DNA from: Exiguobacterium chiriqhucha RW-2
Lineage (GTDB): Bacteria; Bacillota; Bacilli; Exiguobacteriales; Exiguobacteriaceae
Length of the DNA: 64,000 bases
Direction of reading: 5' to 3'
Assembly (NCBI RefSeq): GCF_000416965.1
Contig: NZ_ATCL01000020.1
Span: 186,001-250,000, forward strand
Part shown: positions 1 through 9,663 of the stretch, piece after piece
Numbering within the stretch: the stretch's first letter is position 1
Layout: the number at the start of each line of letters is the position of its first letter
Made by a program: the position numbers and the translations under genes
The notes under the pieces: generated by a model
What the model saw: the letters and a program-made list of their open reading frames with translations, nothing else
Told to the model about the DNA's origin: nothing
Databases searched by the model: none

Positions 1-1722
1 GACGTGACACCGCGCCTCGCCTCAAAGATTCATAAAGAGTATGAAGGACGGGCGATGGAGACGATTGAAAAAAATCCATACGCCCTCATGTATGATGTCC
101 CTGGTATCGGCTTCAAGACGGCCGATGCCATCGCCGCTCACTTCGGAATTCAAGGAATTCATCCGGAACGGATTGCTGCGGCCGTGTTATACGTGCTCGA
201 GCTCGAGCAAGGAAACGGGCATTTGTTCGTCACGGCCGACCAACTCGCGAACGAGATGCCGCGCATCATCGGCGGCGACCCGGGTGAGGCACTCGTCTCG
301 GCGCTCGAGACGCTCGCGAACGATGAGCGAGTCATCGTCGAAGACGGGGTCGTCTATCATCCGCGCGTGTACCGGGCCGAACAAAAAGCGGCCGAAGAAC
401 TCGCGCGCATCATGTCGACCTCGACGACAGAAGACGTCGATATGACGACGATTTTCGATGCGGTCGGACGCGTCGAAGAGATGTTCTCGATTGAGTATGC
501 GAAACAACAACGAGAAGCGATTGAACTCGCTTTGAAGTCGCCGCTCATGGTACTCACCGGTGGACCGGGTACCGGGAAGACGACCGTCGTCCGCGGCATC
601 ATCCACGCGCTTAGCGATGTGTTCGATTGGAAGCTCGAACCGGTACAGAATCAACCGTTCCCGTTCGTGCTCGCCGCACCGACCGGACGAGCTGCGAAAC
701 GGCTCAGTGAGTCGACGGGCTTACCGGCGTCGACGATTCACCGCCTCTTGAAGTTCGATGGCAGTTCGTTCCAAGTCGATGACACGAATCCGCTCGTCGG
801 AAAAGTGCTCATCGTCGATGAGGCGTCGATGATCGATATCTTCTTGTTCCGAAGTCTGCTCCGGGCCGTGCCGAACGGGATGAAGATTCTCTTCGTCGGG
901 GACCGTGATCAATTGCCTTCGGTCGGACCGGGCCAAGTGCTCGCCGATTTGATGGCGACCGACGGCATCCCGGTCGTCCGCCTTGATGTCGTCCATCGGC
1001 AGGCGTCCGAGTCGAGCATCCTGCGCCTGGCGCACGCGCTCAACGCGAAACAGATGCCGGACGATTTGCTCGCGGCGCTGCCGGACCGCCGTTTCTATAC
1101 GGCCAACCAAGAGACGGCACTTCAAGCCATCTGCCAAATGGCAGGGGCCGCACTACGAAAAGGCTATTCACCGTTCGATATCCAAGTGCTCGCGCCGACG
1201 TACCGCGGGGTATGCGGCATCGACGGCTTGAACGAGGCACTTCAAAACGTGTTCAATCCGAAATCGGCGGCCCGGGAAGTGAAGCACGGCAACCGGACGT
1301 ATCGAAACGGGGACAAAGTGCTCCAACTCGTCAATAACGCCGAGGAGAACGTCTACAACGGTGACATCGGCGAAATCACGAACATCTTTTACGCCAAAGA
1401 GAACGTCGACAAGGTCGATAAAATCTATATCCGTTTCGATCAAACCGAGGTCGAGTATAACCGGAGCGAATGGGACCAATTCACCCACGCCTACGCCATC
1501 ACCATTCATAAGTCGCAAGGGTCCGAGTTCCCGATCGTGCTCATGCCCGTCTTCTTTAACGGCGGCTTCCGCTCGTCGCGCAACTTGATTTACACGGCTG
1601 TCACGCGGGCGAAGAAGAGCCTGCTCTTGTTCGGGGACGTGCGTGCGCTCGAGGCGGCGACACGGGAAGAGGAACCGGTGCGGCGGACGAAACTCGTCGA
1701 GCGGCTAGGCGGCAAGTCTTGA
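1..1722 (+). CDS. recD2: RecD2-type ATP-dependent DNA helicase, 5' end cut by window
   Basis: C-terminal about 570 residues of a superfamily 1B helicase that unwinds DNA 5'-3' and acts in recombination and replication-fork repair without RecBC. The frame is open to base 1; the family is normally 740-800 residues, so roughly 200 N-terminal residues lie outside the window. Visible parts are a helix-hairpin-helix-like stretch (VPGIGFKTADAIA, around 90-130), Walker A GGPGTGKTT (559-585), the Walker B DEAS (817-828), the GDRDQLPSVGPGQ motif near 900, and the C-terminal UvrD-like TIHKSQGSEF near 1500-1530. It precedes alaS as in B. subtilis yrrC. Its stop codon overlaps the alaS promoter. Confidence 0.93.
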   Translation, partial: DVTPRLASKIHKEYEGRAMETIEKNPYALMYDVPGIGFKTADAIAAHFGIQGIHPERIAAAVLYVLELEQGNGHLFVTADQLANEMPRIIGGDPGEALVSALETLANDERVIVEDGVVYHPRVYRAEQKAAEELARIMSTSTTEDVDMTTIFDAVGRVEEMFSIEYAKQQREAIELALKSPLMVLTGGPGTGKTTVVRGIIHALSDVFDWKLEPVQNQPFPFVLAAPTGRAAKRLSESTGLPASTIHRLLKFDGSSFQVDDTNPLVGKVLIVDEASMIDIFLFRSLLRAVPNGMKILFVGDRDQLPSVGPGQVLADLMATDGIPVVRLDVVHRQASESSILRLAHALNAKQMPDDLLAALPDRRFYTANQETALQAICQMAGAALRKGYSPFDIQVLAPTYRGVCGIDGLNEALQNVFNPKSAAREVKHGNRTYRNGDKVLQLVNNAEENVYNGDIGEITNIFYAKENVDKVDKIYIRFDQTEVEYNRSEWDQFTHAYAITIHKSQGSEFPIVLMPVFFNGGFRSSRNLIYTAVTRAKKSLLLFGDVRALEAATREEEPVRRTKLVERLGGKS

Positions 1723-1747
1723 CGTCTCCCGATTGACGTGTGATAAT
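1719..1747 (+). promoter_or_regulatory. sigma-A-type promoter of the alaS leader
   Basis: TTGACG (1719-1724), 17-bp spacer and GATAAT (1742-1747). It overlaps the recD2 stop codon and lies just ahead of the T-box leader, so transcription should begin near 1754. Confidence 0.7.
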
Positions 1748-1753
1748 GACCAA

Positions 1754-2003
1754 TAGAAAACTGAAACGATTAAAGACGATGAAGGAAATGAGTACGTCGT
1801 AACCGCCTCACCAGAGACATCTTCCTAGGCTGTGAGAAGATGGGGGTCCGGTCGACCGAAGCTAGTCTGGAGTCCCCACTCACCCTGGGCGCCTCATCCG
1901 CGTTATCGGATGTTCGAGGCACGGCTTTGCCGTGCGAACGAGGGTGGTACCACGAAGCGATGCTTTCGTCCCTTTCCACAGGGATGAGCATCGCTTTTTT
2001 TCG
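1754..2003 (+). promoter_or_regulatory. Alanine T-box leader with terminator/antiterminator
   Basis: A tRNA-sensing leader that lets alaS be transcribed when uncharged tRNA-Ala accumulates. Stem I shows the AGTA of the loop-E motif (near 1790) and the distal CAGAGA element. Its 3' side reads GAA-GCT-A, so the specifier codon is GCT (Ala) at 1861-1863. The T-box core AGGGTGGTACCACG is at 1941-1954. The terminator pairs AGCGATGC (1956-1963) with GCATCGCT (1988-1995) and ends in a T run to 2001. The specifier assignment is inferred from these flanking motifs and agrees with the gene that follows. Confidence 0.93.
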
Positions 2004-2032
2004 TTTCGTTTAAACTGAAGGAGGAATTGTTG

Positions 2033-4672
2033 ATGAAACCGCTCAAACCATTAACTGGCGCACAGATTCGCCAAATGTATTTAGATTTCTTCAAATCAAA
2101 AGGACACAGTGTCGAGCCGAGTGCCTCGCTCGTACCGGTCGAGGATCCGACGCTTCTTTGGATCAACTCAGGTGTCGCGACGCTTAAAAAATACTTCGAT
2201 GGCCGCGTCATTCCTGCCAACCCCCGCATCGTCAATGCGCAGAAGTCGATTCGGACGAACGACATCGAGAACGTCGGGAAGACGGCTCGTCACCATACGT
2301 TCTTCGAGATGCTCGGAAACTTCTCGGTCGGGGACTACTTCCGCGAAGATGCGATTAAATGGGGCTGGGAACTCCTCACGAGCGATGAGTGGTACGGACT
2401 CGATCCGGACCGCCTGTCGGTGACGATTCACCCGGAAGATGAAGAAGCGAAACAAATCTGGCTCGCACTAGGCGTTCCGGCTGACCGCATCATCCCACTT
2501 GAAGAGAACTTCTGGGAAATCGGGGAAGGCCCGTCTGGCCCGAACACGGAAATCTTCTTCGACCGCGGACCGGCGTTCGGCGACGACCCGACGGATCCGG
2601 AACTATACCCAGGCGGCGAGAACGAACGCTACCTTGAAATCTGGAACATCGTCTTCAGTCAGTTCAACCATGACGGGCACGGGAACTATACCGAGCTCCC
2701 ACGGAAAAACATTGATACAGGGATGGGTCTCGAGCGGATGGCGAGCGTCATGCAAGACGTGCCGACGAACTTCGATACCGACCTGTTCATGCCGATTATC
2801 CGCGAGACAGAAAAAATCAGCGGCGAGACGTATCGCGCCGACAGCAGCAAAGATGTGGCGTTCAAAGTCATCGCCGACCATATCCGGACCGTATCGTTCG
2901 CGATTGGTGACGGGGCCCTCCCGTCGAATGAAGGCCGTGGCTACGTCCTTCGTCGTCTGCTCCGCCGTGCCGTTCGCTATGCGAAGATGCTAGGGATCGA
3001 ACGTCCGTTCATGTATGAGCTCGTCGACGTCGTCGGTGACATCATGGTCGACTTCTATCCGCAAGTCCGTGAGAAGAAAGACTTCATCAAGAAAGTCGTC
3101 AAGAACGAAGAAGAGCGTTTCCACGAGACGCTTCATGACGGTCTTGCCATTTTGAACGAAGTCGCGAAAGCACAGAAAGCAGCCGGTTTGAACGTCATCA
3201 GCGGAGAAGATGCATTCCGTCTTTACGATACGTACGGTTTCCCGCTCGAGTTGACAATTGAGTATGCTGAAGACCATAACCTCTCAGTCGACGAGGACGG
3301 CTTCAAACAAGCGATGAACGCCCAGCGCGAACGTGCCCGGACAGCCCGCGCCGACGTCGAGTCGATGCAAATCCAGTCAGGCGTACTCGCAGACATCACG
3401 CTCGCGTCATCATTCGTCGGTTACACGAACCTCGGCACGGAAGCAAAAATTATCAGCTTGATTCACGATGGTGAGCTCGTCGACGTCGTCGCAGCAGGCG
3501 AAGAAGCGCAAGTCATCCTCGACCAGACGCCATTCTATGCAGAGAGCGGCGGACAAATCGGTGACAAAGGCCAAATCGTCGGGTCGGACTTCGTCCTTCA
3601 CGTGAAAGACGTCTCGAAAGCACCGAACGGCCAAAACTTGCATACGGTCACGGTCACATCGGGTGTCGCCAAGGCAGAGGTCGCGGTGACGGCGACAGTC
3701 GACTTCGACTCACGTCAAGCGATTATCAAAAACCACACGGCGACGCATTTGTTGCATCGCGCGTTGAAAGACACGCTCGGTGAGCACGTCAACCAAGCGG
3801 GTTCACTCGTGACACCGGATCGCCTCCGCTTCGACTTCTCGCACTTCGGTCAAGTGACAGCTGAAGAGCTTCAGTCGATCGAGCGTCAAGTGAACGAACG
3901 CATCTGGGCGTCAATCGCTGTTGATATCGAAGAGATGAACATCGCCGACGCGAAAGCGAAAGGTGCGATGGCGCTCTTCGGTGAGAAGTATGGGGACGTC
4001 GTCCGCGTCGTCGCGGCCGGTGACTCGGTCGAGCTTTGCGGTGGTTGTCACGTCGGCAACACGGCTGAAATCGGACTCTTCAAAATCTTGTCGGAGTCAG
4101 GAATCGGGGCCGGTACACGTCGCATCGAGGCAGTCACAGGCGCTGGGGCTTACGAAGTGATGAACCAGCATATTGAGACGCTCGAGACGGCAGCGAAACT
4201 GCTCAAGACAAAACCGCTCGAAGTGCCGACACGTGTCCAAGCGCTTCAAGCTGAAATGAAAGAACTCGAACGCGCGAGCGAATCGCTCAAAGCGAAGCTT
4301 GCGAACATCGAAGCGTCGTCCCTCACTGACGCCATCGAAACGTTCGGCGATGTCCAATTGATTGCCAAACGCGTCGACGGACAAGACATGGACGCGCTCC
4401 GTGGCATGGTCGACGAATTGAAAGGCAAGCTCGGTTCAGCCGTCATCTTGCTCGGTTCGGCGAACGGCGACAAGGTTAACCTCGTCGCAGGGGTGACGAA
4501 AGACTTGAACGACCGTGGCTTCCATGCCGGGAAATTGATTAAAGAAGTGGCAACACGTTGCGGCGGTGGCGGTGGAGGCCGTCCTGACATGGCACAAGCC
4601 GGAGGCCGTGACGCGACAAAACTGGACGAAGCATTGAAGTTTGCTTCACATTACGTTCAATCACTGGCATAA
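2033..4672 (+). CDS. alaS: Alanyl-tRNA synthetase
   Basis: Class II cytoplasmic enzyme charging tRNA-Ala. It is 879 residues, the usual length. The N-terminal catalytic core carries [14 protein letters not shown], and the editing domain has the zinc-binding HTATH (H568/H572) and CGGCH (C669, C672, H673) motifs. The C-terminal C-Ala region has the glycine-rich [15 protein letters not shown]. The ATG at 2033 is chosen over two in-frame TTG codons at 2027 and 2030 because AAGGAGGAA (2018-2026) is then correctly spaced. It is controlled by the T-box upstream and heads the alaS-ireB-ruvX-DUF1292 operon; no terminator is visible before ireB. Confidence 0.98.
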   Translation: MKPLKPLTGAQIRQMYLDFFKSKGHSVEPSASLVPVEDPTLLWINSGVATLKKYFDGRVIPANPRIVNAQKSIRTNDIENVGKTARHHTFFEMLGNFSVGDYFREDAIKWGWELLTSDEWYGLDPDRLSVTIHPEDEEAKQIWLALGVPADRIIPLEENFWEIGEGPSGPNTEIFFDRGPAFGDDPTDPELYPGGENERYLEIWNIVFSQFNHDGHGNYTELPRKNIDTGMGLERMASVMQDVPTNFDTDLFMPIIRETEKISGETYRADSSKDVAFKVIADHIRTVSFAIGDGALPSNEGRGYVLRRLLRRAVRYAKMLGIERPFMYELVDVVGDIMVDFYPQVREKKDFIKKVVKNEEERFHETLHDGLAILNEVAKAQKAAGLNVISGEDAFRLYDTYGFPLELTIEYAEDHNLSVDEDGFKQAMNAQRERARTARADVESMQIQSGVLADITLASSFVGYTNLGTEAKIISLIHDGELVDVVAAGEEAQVILDQTPFYAESGGQIGDKGQIVGSDFVLHVKDVSKAPNGQNLHTVTVTSGVAKAEVAVTATVDFDSRQAIIKNHTATHLLHRALKDTLGEHVNQAGSLVTPDRLRFDFSHFGQVTAEELQSIERQVNERIWASIAVDIEEMNIADAKAKGAMALFGEKYGDVVRVVAAGDSVELCGGCHVGNTAEIGLFKILSESGIGAGTRRIEAVTGAGAYEVMNQHIETLETAAKLLKTKPLEVPTRVQALQAEMKELERASESLKAKLANIEASSLTDAIETFGDVQLIAKRVDGQDMDALRGMVDELKGKLGSAVILLGSANGDKVNLVAGVTKDLNDRGFHAGKLIKEVATRCGGGGGGRPDMAQAGGRDATKLDEALKFASHYVQSLA

Positions 4673-4709
4673 TAGAATGTGAAGTGCAAACGGAAAGAGG
4701 TGGATTCTT

Positions 4710-4976
4710 GTGAGCCAAATGGATCGCACGATGCAATTCAATTTTCCAGAAGATGATAATCGAGCCAACACTCGGGAAACGCTGATCACGGTGTATCAAG
4801 CACTCGAGGAGAAAGGCTACCAACCGATCAATCAAATCGTCGGATACTTGTTGTCAGGTGACCCTGCCTACATCCCGCGTCATAACGATGCGCGAAACTT
4901 AATTCGCAAAATCGAACGAGATGAGCTGCTCGAAGAGCTGGTCAAATCGTATTTGAACGATCGTAGAGAGGATTAA
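4710..4976 (+). CDS. ireB: IreB-family regulatory phosphoprotein (YrzL, DUF965)
   Basis: An 88-residue acidic/basic protein matching the IreB/DUF965 family ([29 protein letters not shown]). In enterococci IreB is a substrate of the PASTA kinase IreK and modulates cephalosporin resistance; the function in this organism is inferred from family. The start is GTG at 4710 behind AGAGGTGG. It sits between alaS and ruvX as in B. subtilis, one base before the ruvX ATG, so co-translation is likely. Confidence 0.93.
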   Translation: MSQMDRTMQFNFPEDDNRANTRETLITVYQALEEKGYQPINQIVGYLLSGDPAYIPRHNDARNLIRKIERDELLEELVKSYLNDRRED

Positions 4977-4977
4977 T

Positions 4978-5400
4978 ATGAAGCGAGTCATGGGGCTCGA
5001 TGTCGGTTCGAAGACGATTGGGGTCGCCGTGAGCGACCTCATGGGATGGACGGCACAAGGTGTGGAGACGGTCTACTGGACCGAGCCGGACTTTGACGAA
5101 GCCGTCCGCCTGCTTCAACCGATTATTGAGCAGTACGATGTGAAAGAAGTCGTTGTCGGTCTTCCGAAAAACATGAATGCGACAATCGGACCTCGGGGCG
5201 AGGCGTCACAGGCGTTTGCCGCGGCCCTCACCGAGGCGACCGGTTTGCCGACGGTTCTCGTCGACGAGCGTTTGACGACGATGCAAGCGGAGCGGATGCT
5301 GATTTCAGCAGACGTCAGCCGAAAAAAGAGAAAGGCCGTCATCGATAAGATGGCAGCCGTCATGATTTTACAAAACTACCTGGATCGCGCAGGCAAATAA
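4978..5400 (+). CDS. ruvX: YqgF/RuvX-type putative Holliday junction resolvase / pre-16S rRNA nuclease
   Basis: A 140-residue RNase H-fold protein. It begins [15 protein letters not shown], with the first catalytic Asp, and contains VVGLPKNMN and the VDERLTT segment carrying the second acidic residue. Family members mature the 5' end of 16S rRNA in E. coli; the older Holliday-junction resolvase label is kept in many databases. The start lies directly after the ireB stop, within one operon. Confidence 0.95.
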   Translation: MKRVMGLDVGSKTIGVAVSDLMGWTAQGVETVYWTEPDFDEAVRLLQPIIEQYDVKEVVVGLPKNMNATIGPRGEASQAFAAALTEATGLPTVLVDERLTTMQAERMLISADVSRKKRKAVIDKMAAVMILQNYLDRAGK

Positions 5401-5413
5401 GGAGGAATTACGT

Positions 5414-5713
5414 ATGGCAGAACTTAGCCGTAACGAAGAAGAAATGTACCGAATTCCAGATGAAAATGGAGACGAGCATTTATTCGCAGAAATTTTCCGT
5501 ATGACGAGTGACCGCACGAATAAGACGTTTGTCGTTCTTGAGCCGGTCGGCAACCCGGAGACGGAAGACGAAGATACAATCGAAGTATACGCGTTCGAAA
5601 TCGAAGAACTTGAAGATGAAGAGTTCGTCTTGAAGATCGTCGAAGACGACGCTGACTTCGAGGAAGTCATGGAAGCGTTCGATATCGTCAATGACGAAGT
5701 TGGATTAGACTAA
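5414..5713 (+). CDS. yrzB: DUF1292 family protein (YrzB-like)
   Basis: A 99-residue, strongly acidic cytoplasmic protein with the DUF1292 pattern (IPDENGDEHLFAEIFRM...VLEPVG). Function is unknown. It follows ruvX by 13 bp with GGAGG at 5401, the conserved alaS-yrzL-ruvX-yrzB order of Bacillales. The operon appears to end in the hairpin at 5723-5750. Confidence 0.9.
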   Translation: MAELSRNEEEMYRIPDENGDEHLFAEIFRMTSDRTNKTFVVLEPVGNPETEDEDTIEVYAFEIEELEDEEFVLKIVEDDADFEEVMEAFDIVNDEVGLD

Positions 5714-5722
5714 TACGTGGGC

Positions 5723-5750
5723 GGGCGACTAGGGGAAACCCTCGTCGCCC
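5723..5750 (+). terminator. Hairpin after the alaS operon, no T run
   Basis: GGGCGAC (5723-5729) pairs with GTCGCCC (5744-5750), with an inner AGGGG/CCCT pairing. It is followed by ATCTTCAT rather than a T tract, so it may only attenuate transcription into mltG. Confidence 0.45.
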
Positions 5751-5784
5751 ATCTTCATAACAGAAGAACAGGGGAGAAATGCGC

Positions 5785-6927
5785 ATGAACCATCCATCGA
5801 TGTTTGATGAGAAGCGTGCACGTAACCGGATCGTTCGGCGAATTACGGTCATCATCCTTGCTGTCTTTCTTCTAGTTATCGCCACAGGTGCCGCGGTGTC
5901 GTATGCGTTCGTGAAACGATCGCTCGAACCCGTCGACCCGTCTTCGACCGAATCGGTCGAGGTCGAGGTTCCACTCGGTGCAGGTTCAGGGTACATTGGC
6001 GAACTACTCGAAGAGAATGGGCTCGTGAGGAATAGCACGATTTTCCGTTTTTATACACGATTTAAAAATGAATCATCGTTCCAAGCGGGGACGTATACAT
6101 TGTCTCCGTCACAGTCGCTTGACGAGTTGATCGCCACGCTGAAAACTGGGAAAGTCATCGTTGTCCCGGATATCAAATTGGTGATTCCGGAAGGCTTTAC
6201 AATCGATCAGGTCATCTCACGTCTCGCTAAAGTTGCAGAAATCCCGAAAGAAGAGATTTCGGCCCAACTGAGCGACGAAGAGTATATCCGCTCGCTCGTC
6301 AATGAGCATGAGATGTTGACCGAAGAAGTACTCGCTGATGGGATTTACCATCCGCTCGAAGGTTACTTGTTCCCGGCCACGTATGAGTTCGACAAAGGTG
6401 TCACACTCACACAGATCATCGATGAGATGTTGAAGCCGACCGAACAGCTCTATCTCGAGTATGGGGATGCGGTTAAAGCGTCGGGACGTACGTTCCATGA
6501 GACGCTTGCGCTCGCCTCGGTCGTTGAGAAAGAGGCCGTGTCGACAGAGGACCGGCAAGAGATTGCCGGCGTGTTCGAAAACCGTTTGGCCGATGGCATG
6601 AAGTTGCAGTCTGACCCGACCGTCTGGTACGGCACAGGGGAGACGTCAATTTTCACATCGTTCAACGACCTTGAAAACGACTCGCTCTATAACACGTACC
6701 GCTACGAGGGCATCCCGATTGGGCCGATTGCTTCGGTCAGTCGTGACGCACTCGTCGCCACACTCAATCCGAACGATACGGATAACGTTTATTTCTACGC
6801 TCGACCACCGCGCGAAGGGTTCCCGAACGGGGAAGTCTTGTTCGAAGTGGAATATGAGGCGCACCAACAAAACGTGAACAAGTACCGTCCGGAGTGGGAA
6901 GCGTTCGAAGAAGCAAACAACAATTGA
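5785..6927 (+). CDS. mltG: Endolytic murein transglycosylase MltG
   Basis: A 380-residue membrane-anchored lytic transglycosylase that cuts nascent glycan strands during cell-wall elongation. There is one N-terminal transmembrane helix (about residues 12-36), an extracytoplasmic LysM-like/YceG domain, and the conserved catalytic-region Glu in LASVVEKEAVSTEDR. The GNPNDTDNVYF-type C-terminal motif is present as LNPNDTDNVYFYAR. ATG 5785 is preferred to ATG 5779 because AGGGGAG ends at 5776 and gives proper spacing only for 5785. In B. subtilis the equivalent yrrL has the same neighbours. Confidence 0.95.
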   Translation: MNHPSMFDEKRARNRIVRRITVIILAVFLLVIATGAAVSYAFVKRSLEPVDPSSTESVEVEVPLGAGSGYIGELLEENGLVRNSTIFRFYTRFKNESSFQAGTYTLSPSQSLDELIATLKTGKVIVVPDIKLVIPEGFTIDQVISRLAKVAEIPKEEISAQLSDEEYIRSLVNEHEMLTEEVLADGIYHPLEGYLFPATYEFDKGVTLTQIIDEMLKPTEQLYLEYGDAVKASGRTFHETLALASVVEKEAVSTEDRQEIAGVFENRLADGMKLQSDPTVWYGTGETSIFTSFNDLENDSLYNTYRYEGIPIGPIASVSRDALVATLNPNDTDNVYFYARPPREGFPNGEVLFEVEYEAHQQNVNKYRPEWEAFEEANNN

Positions 6928-6935
6928 CGGATATG

Positions 6936-6964
6936 CGACCGGAAGCCTTGGCTTCCGGTCGTTT
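6936..6964 (+). terminator. Terminator after mltG
   Basis: CGACCGGAAGC (6936-6946) and GCTTCCGGTCG (6951-6961) form a perfect 11-bp stem, followed by only TTT. Termination is probably partial. Confidence 0.65.
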
Positions 6965-6993
6965 GAATGAATAGAGAGGTTGAGGTGTACGAC

Positions 6994-7635
6994 GTGGAAC
7001 ATTCATCCTATGAAGGTTACGTGGAGAACTTGGTCACGCCACGGTCCCCGCTGTTGGCGGAGATGGAGGCGTTCGCGAAAGAACATCACGTGCCAATCAT
7101 GGACTTGACCGGTTCAGAAGTGCTGCTGTCACTCCTCGCGATGCAACGTCCGAAGCGCATCCTCGAGGTCGGGACGGCCATCGGCTACAGCGCGATTCGC
7201 ATGGCCGAACTGTTACCGGACGCTGAAATCGTCACAATCGAGCGGAATGCACGACGGCACGAAGAGGCGCTCAGTTTTATCGGACGCTCGGACGTATCGG
7301 ACCGAATCACCGTCATTCATGGGGATGCGGTCGAGTTAATCGGGACGATCGAAGGAGAATTCGATGCGATCTTTATCGATGCGGCCAAAGGTCAGTATCA
7401 AAAATTCTTTGATGGGTATGGCGCTTTAGTACCAATTGGTGGTACGATTTACAGCGATAATTTATTTTTACGAGGGGACGTCCTGCTCGAAGACGTGTCG
7501 GTACTTGACCGTCGTCGTCGCCGTCTCGTCCGTCTCGTGAAAGAGTTTACTGAGCAATTGATGGCACGGACCGATTATCATACTGCAATTTTGCCCCTTG
7601 GTGATGGCCTAGCAATCAGTCGTAAATTACGATGA
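6994..7635 (+). CDS. yrrM: Class I SAM-dependent O-methyltransferase (YrrM-like)
   Basis: About 213 residues with a catechol-O-methyltransferase-like Rossmann fold: the SAM loop [16 protein letters not shown], the acidic ends of strands 2 and 4 ([28 protein letters not shown]) and YSDNLFLRG. In Bacillus relatives the protein methylates 5-hydroxyuridine of tRNA (TrmR); that specificity is inferred. GTG 6994 is chosen because GAGGTTGAGGTG (6976-6987) is well spaced for it. ATG 6967 lies right behind the terminator without a ribosome-binding site. The U32 peptidase pair that often follows this gene is absent; udk follows directly. Confidence 0.9.
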   Translation: MEHSSYEGYVENLVTPRSPLLAEMEAFAKEHHVPIMDLTGSEVLLSLLAMQRPKRILEVGTAIGYSAIRMAELLPDAEIVTIERNARRHEEALSFIGRSDVSDRITVIHGDAVELIGTIEGEFDAIFIDAAKGQYQKFFDGYGALVPIGGTIYSDNLFLRGDVLLEDVSVLDRRRRRLVRLVKEFTEQLMARTDYHTAILPLGDGLAISRKLR

Positions 7636-7651
7636 GGAGGACTTAACTTTG

Positions 7652-8287
7652 ATGCAACATAAACCCGTCATTATCGGCGTGGCCGGGGGGACCGGATCAG
7701 GCAAGACGACCGTGGCCCGCGCACTCGTAGATGCGTTCGAAGGACAATCGGTCGTCATGATCGAGCAAGACGCGTATTATAAAGACCAGTCAGAGATGAC
7801 GATGGAAGAACGGTACAAGACGAACTATGATCATCCATTCGCGTTCGATAACGATCTATTGATCGAACAGATTAAACAACTGCAAGAACATAAGGCCATC
7901 GAGAAGCCCGTCTATGACTATGCGGCACACACGCGTTCGGATCAGACGATTTTGATCGAACCGGTCGATGTCGTCATCGTGGAAGGTATTTTGGCGCTCG
8001 AGGACGATCGTCTCCGCGACTTGATGGATATTAAAGTATTCGTCGACACGGATGCGGACGTCCGCATCTTGCGCCGGATGCAACGTGATTTGAACGAGCG
8101 GGGCCGGTCAATCGACTCGGTCGTCGCCCAGTACACGAACGTCGTCCGGCCGATGCATCTTCAATTTTGTGAGCCGACGAAACGCTATGCGGATATCATC
8201 GTGCCTGAAGGCGGAGAGAACTTTGTCGCCATCGATTTGCTCGTGACGAAGATTCGCTGGGTACTCACAGAACGTAACCGCGCGTAA
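7652..8287 (+). CDS. udk: Uridine kinase
   Basis: A 211-residue P-loop kinase phosphorylating uridine and cytidine with ATP or GTP in pyrimidine salvage. The Walker [10 protein letters not shown] falls at residues 12-20, with YDHPFAFD and the [12 protein letters not shown] nucleoside-binding segments following. ATG 7652 is used; TTG 7649 is one codon earlier and slightly nearer the AGGAGG at 7635-7640. It is transcribed with the methyltransferase gene (13 bp apart). Confidence 0.97.
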   Translation: MQHKPVIIGVAGGTGSGKTTVARALVDAFEGQSVVMIEQDAYYKDQSEMTMEERYKTNYDHPFAFDNDLLIEQIKQLQEHKAIEKPVYDYAAHTRSDQTILIEPVDVVIVEGILALEDDRLRDLMDIKVFVDTDADVRILRRMQRDLNERGRSIDSVVAQYTNVVRPMHLQFCEPTKRYADIIVPEGGENFVAIDLLVTKIRWVLTERNRA

Positions 8288-8300
8288 GGGAAATAAATCG

Positions 8301-8329
8301 TTTTCAATTTAACCTAGCTGTAATATACT
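8301..8329 (+). promoter_or_regulatory. Promoter of greA
   Basis: TTTTCA (8301-8306), exactly 17 bp, then TATACT (8324-8329). The predicted start of transcription falls only a few bases before the AAGGAG ribosome-binding site, giving a very short leader. Confidence 0.55.
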
Positions 8330-8354
8330 AGGAGACAATGAAGGAGTGACAGAA

Positions 8355-8828
8355 ATGGCTGAAAAACAACATTACATGACGTTAGACGGAAAAGCGAAAA
8401 TCGAAAATGAATTGAACGAACTGAAGACGGTGCGCCGTAAAGAAGTCGTTGAGAATATTAAGATTGCCCGCGATTTCGGAGACTTGTCTGAGAACGCTGA
8501 ATATGATGCAGCGAAAGAAGAGCAGGCAATGGTCGAAGGACGAATCGCTCAACTTGAAGAGATGCTTCGTAATGCAGTCATCATCAAAGATGATGTAGCT
8601 GACAACTCGATGGTCGCGATCGGGAAGACCGTGACGTTCTTCATTCAAGAAGATAACGAGAACGAGACGTATACGATTGTCGGTGGCGCCGAGGCTGACC
8701 CGTTCACAGGGAAAATCTCGAACGAATCACCGATTGCGAAAGCGCTCCTCGGCCGTACGGTCGGAGACGTTGTCAACGTCCAAACGCCAGGCGGCGACAT
8801 GGTCGTCGAAATTAAAGAAATCAAATAA
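8355..8828 (+). CDS. greA: Transcription elongation factor GreA
   Basis: A 157-residue factor that stimulates transcript cleavage by backtracked RNA polymerase. The N-terminal coiled coil carries the acidic tip [18 protein letters not shown]; the C-terminal domain has [25 protein letters not shown] 8355 behind AAGGAG (8341-8346) is the start; an in-frame GTG at 8346 lies within that site. It is followed by a hairpin and mtnN. Confidence 0.97.
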   Translation: MAEKQHYMTLDGKAKIENELNELKTVRRKEVVENIKIARDFGDLSENAEYDAAKEEQAMVEGRIAQLEEMLRNAVIIKDDVADNSMVAIGKTVTFFIQEDNENETYTIVGGAEADPFTGKISNESPIAKALLGRTVGDVVNVQTPGGDMVVEIKEIK

Positions 8829-8835
8829 CACAAAC

Positions 8836-8867
8836 GAGCGACTTCCGCATGGATGTCGCTCTCTTTC
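8836..8867 (+). terminator. Terminator after greA
   Basis: GAGCGAC (8836-8842) pairs with GTCGCTC (8855-8861), with an inner TCC/GGA pairing and TCTTTCT after it. The T tract is weak, so read-through into mtnN is likely. Confidence 0.55.
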
Positions 8868-8883
8868 TGAGGAGGCAATTATA

Positions 8884-9588
8884 ATGAAAATCGGAATCAT
8901 TGGAGCGATGGAAGAAGAAGTGAACTTGCTCCGCAACGAATTGACAGAACGAACGGACACTGAAATCGCCAACTATCACTTCTATGAAGGCTACCTCGGC
9001 AACGTCGAAGTCGTCATTTTGAAGTCGGGAATCGGGAAAGTGAACGCGGCCATCGGCACGACACTATTAATCGACAAGTTCAAACCGGATGTCGTCATTA
9101 ATACGGGTTCAGCTGGCGGCTTTAAAAAAGGGATGAAGGTCGGCGATGTCGTCGTCTCGACCGAAGTCCGGCACCATGACGTTGACGTGACTGCGTTCGG
9201 CTACGAGTACGGACAAGTGCCAGGCATGCCGGCAGCATACACGGCTGACGCTCATTTGATGGATGTCTGTAAAGAAGTGATTGAGAGCCTCCATGATGTG
9301 AACGTCCATACGGGCCTAATCGTGACAGGTGACTCGTTCATCAACGACTCGAAGCGTGTCGCCGACATCCTTGGCCATTTCGAAGGCGTCGCGGCCGTCG
9401 AGATGGAAGCCGCACCGATCGCACAGACGTGCTATCAGTTCGGGATTCCGTTCGTCGTGACCCGTTCGATCTCGGACAGCGCTGATGAGGAAGCGAACTT
9501 GTCGTTCGACGAATTTTTGGAGACGGCATCGATCAACTCGGCGAAAATGGTCATGGCCGTCACGAAACGACTCGGTCAAAGTGAATAA
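8884..9588 (+). CDS. mtnN: 5'-methylthioadenosine/S-adenosylhomocysteine nucleosidase
   Basis: A 234-residue Pfs-type nucleosidase that removes adenine from methylthioadenosine and S-adenosylhomocysteine, feeding methionine salvage and the activated-methyl cycle. The N-terminal [13 protein letters not shown] holds the catalytic-region Glu12. VINTGSAGG, the VEMEA substrate-binding loop and [11 protein letters not shown] with the catalytic Asp are present. The ATG at 8884 follows GAGGAGG. A longer open frame starting inside greA is not used. Confidence 0.97.
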   Translation: MKIGIIGAMEEEVNLLRNELTERTDTEIANYHFYEGYLGNVEVVILKSGIGKVNAAIGTTLLIDKFKPDVVINTGSAGGFKKGMKVGDVVVSTEVRHHDVDVTAFGYEYGQVPGMPAAYTADAHLMDVCKEVIESLHDVNVHTGLIVTGDSFINDSKRVADILGHFEGVAAVEMEAAPIAQTCYQFGIPFVVTRSISDSADEEANLSFDEFLETASINSAKMVMAVTKRLGQSE

Positions 9589-9594
9589 TCGAGA

Positions 9595-9618
9595 GGGATG
9601 CGTTGACATCCCTTTTTT
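9595..9618 (+). terminator. Terminator after mtnN, overlapping the fabH -35 element
   Basis: GGGATG (9595-9600), a six-base loop and CATCCC (9607-9612), then six T. The loop and 3' arm contain the TTGACA of the next promoter (9603-9608). Confidence 0.85.
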
Positions 9619-9646
9619 ATTCCCTTATATTAGTACCAGATACTAA
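9603..9646 (+). promoter_or_regulatory. fabH-fabF promoter with FapR-type operator
   Basis: TTGACA (9603-9608), 17-bp spacer and TATATT (9626-9631). The palindrome TTAGTACCAGATACTAA (9630-9646) starts inside the -10 box; its arms TTAGTA/TACTAA are perfect. This matches the known FapR operator type, where malonyl-CoA releases repression of fatty-acid synthesis genes. Placement over the -10/+1 region fits repression. Confidence 0.88.
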
Positions 9647-9663
9647 GAATAGGGGTCATCAAT

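Noticed and set aside
8677-8883. Upstream extension of mtnN into greA
   Set aside because: MtnN homologues begin at the [12 protein letters not shown] start at 8884, which has its own ribosome-binding site.
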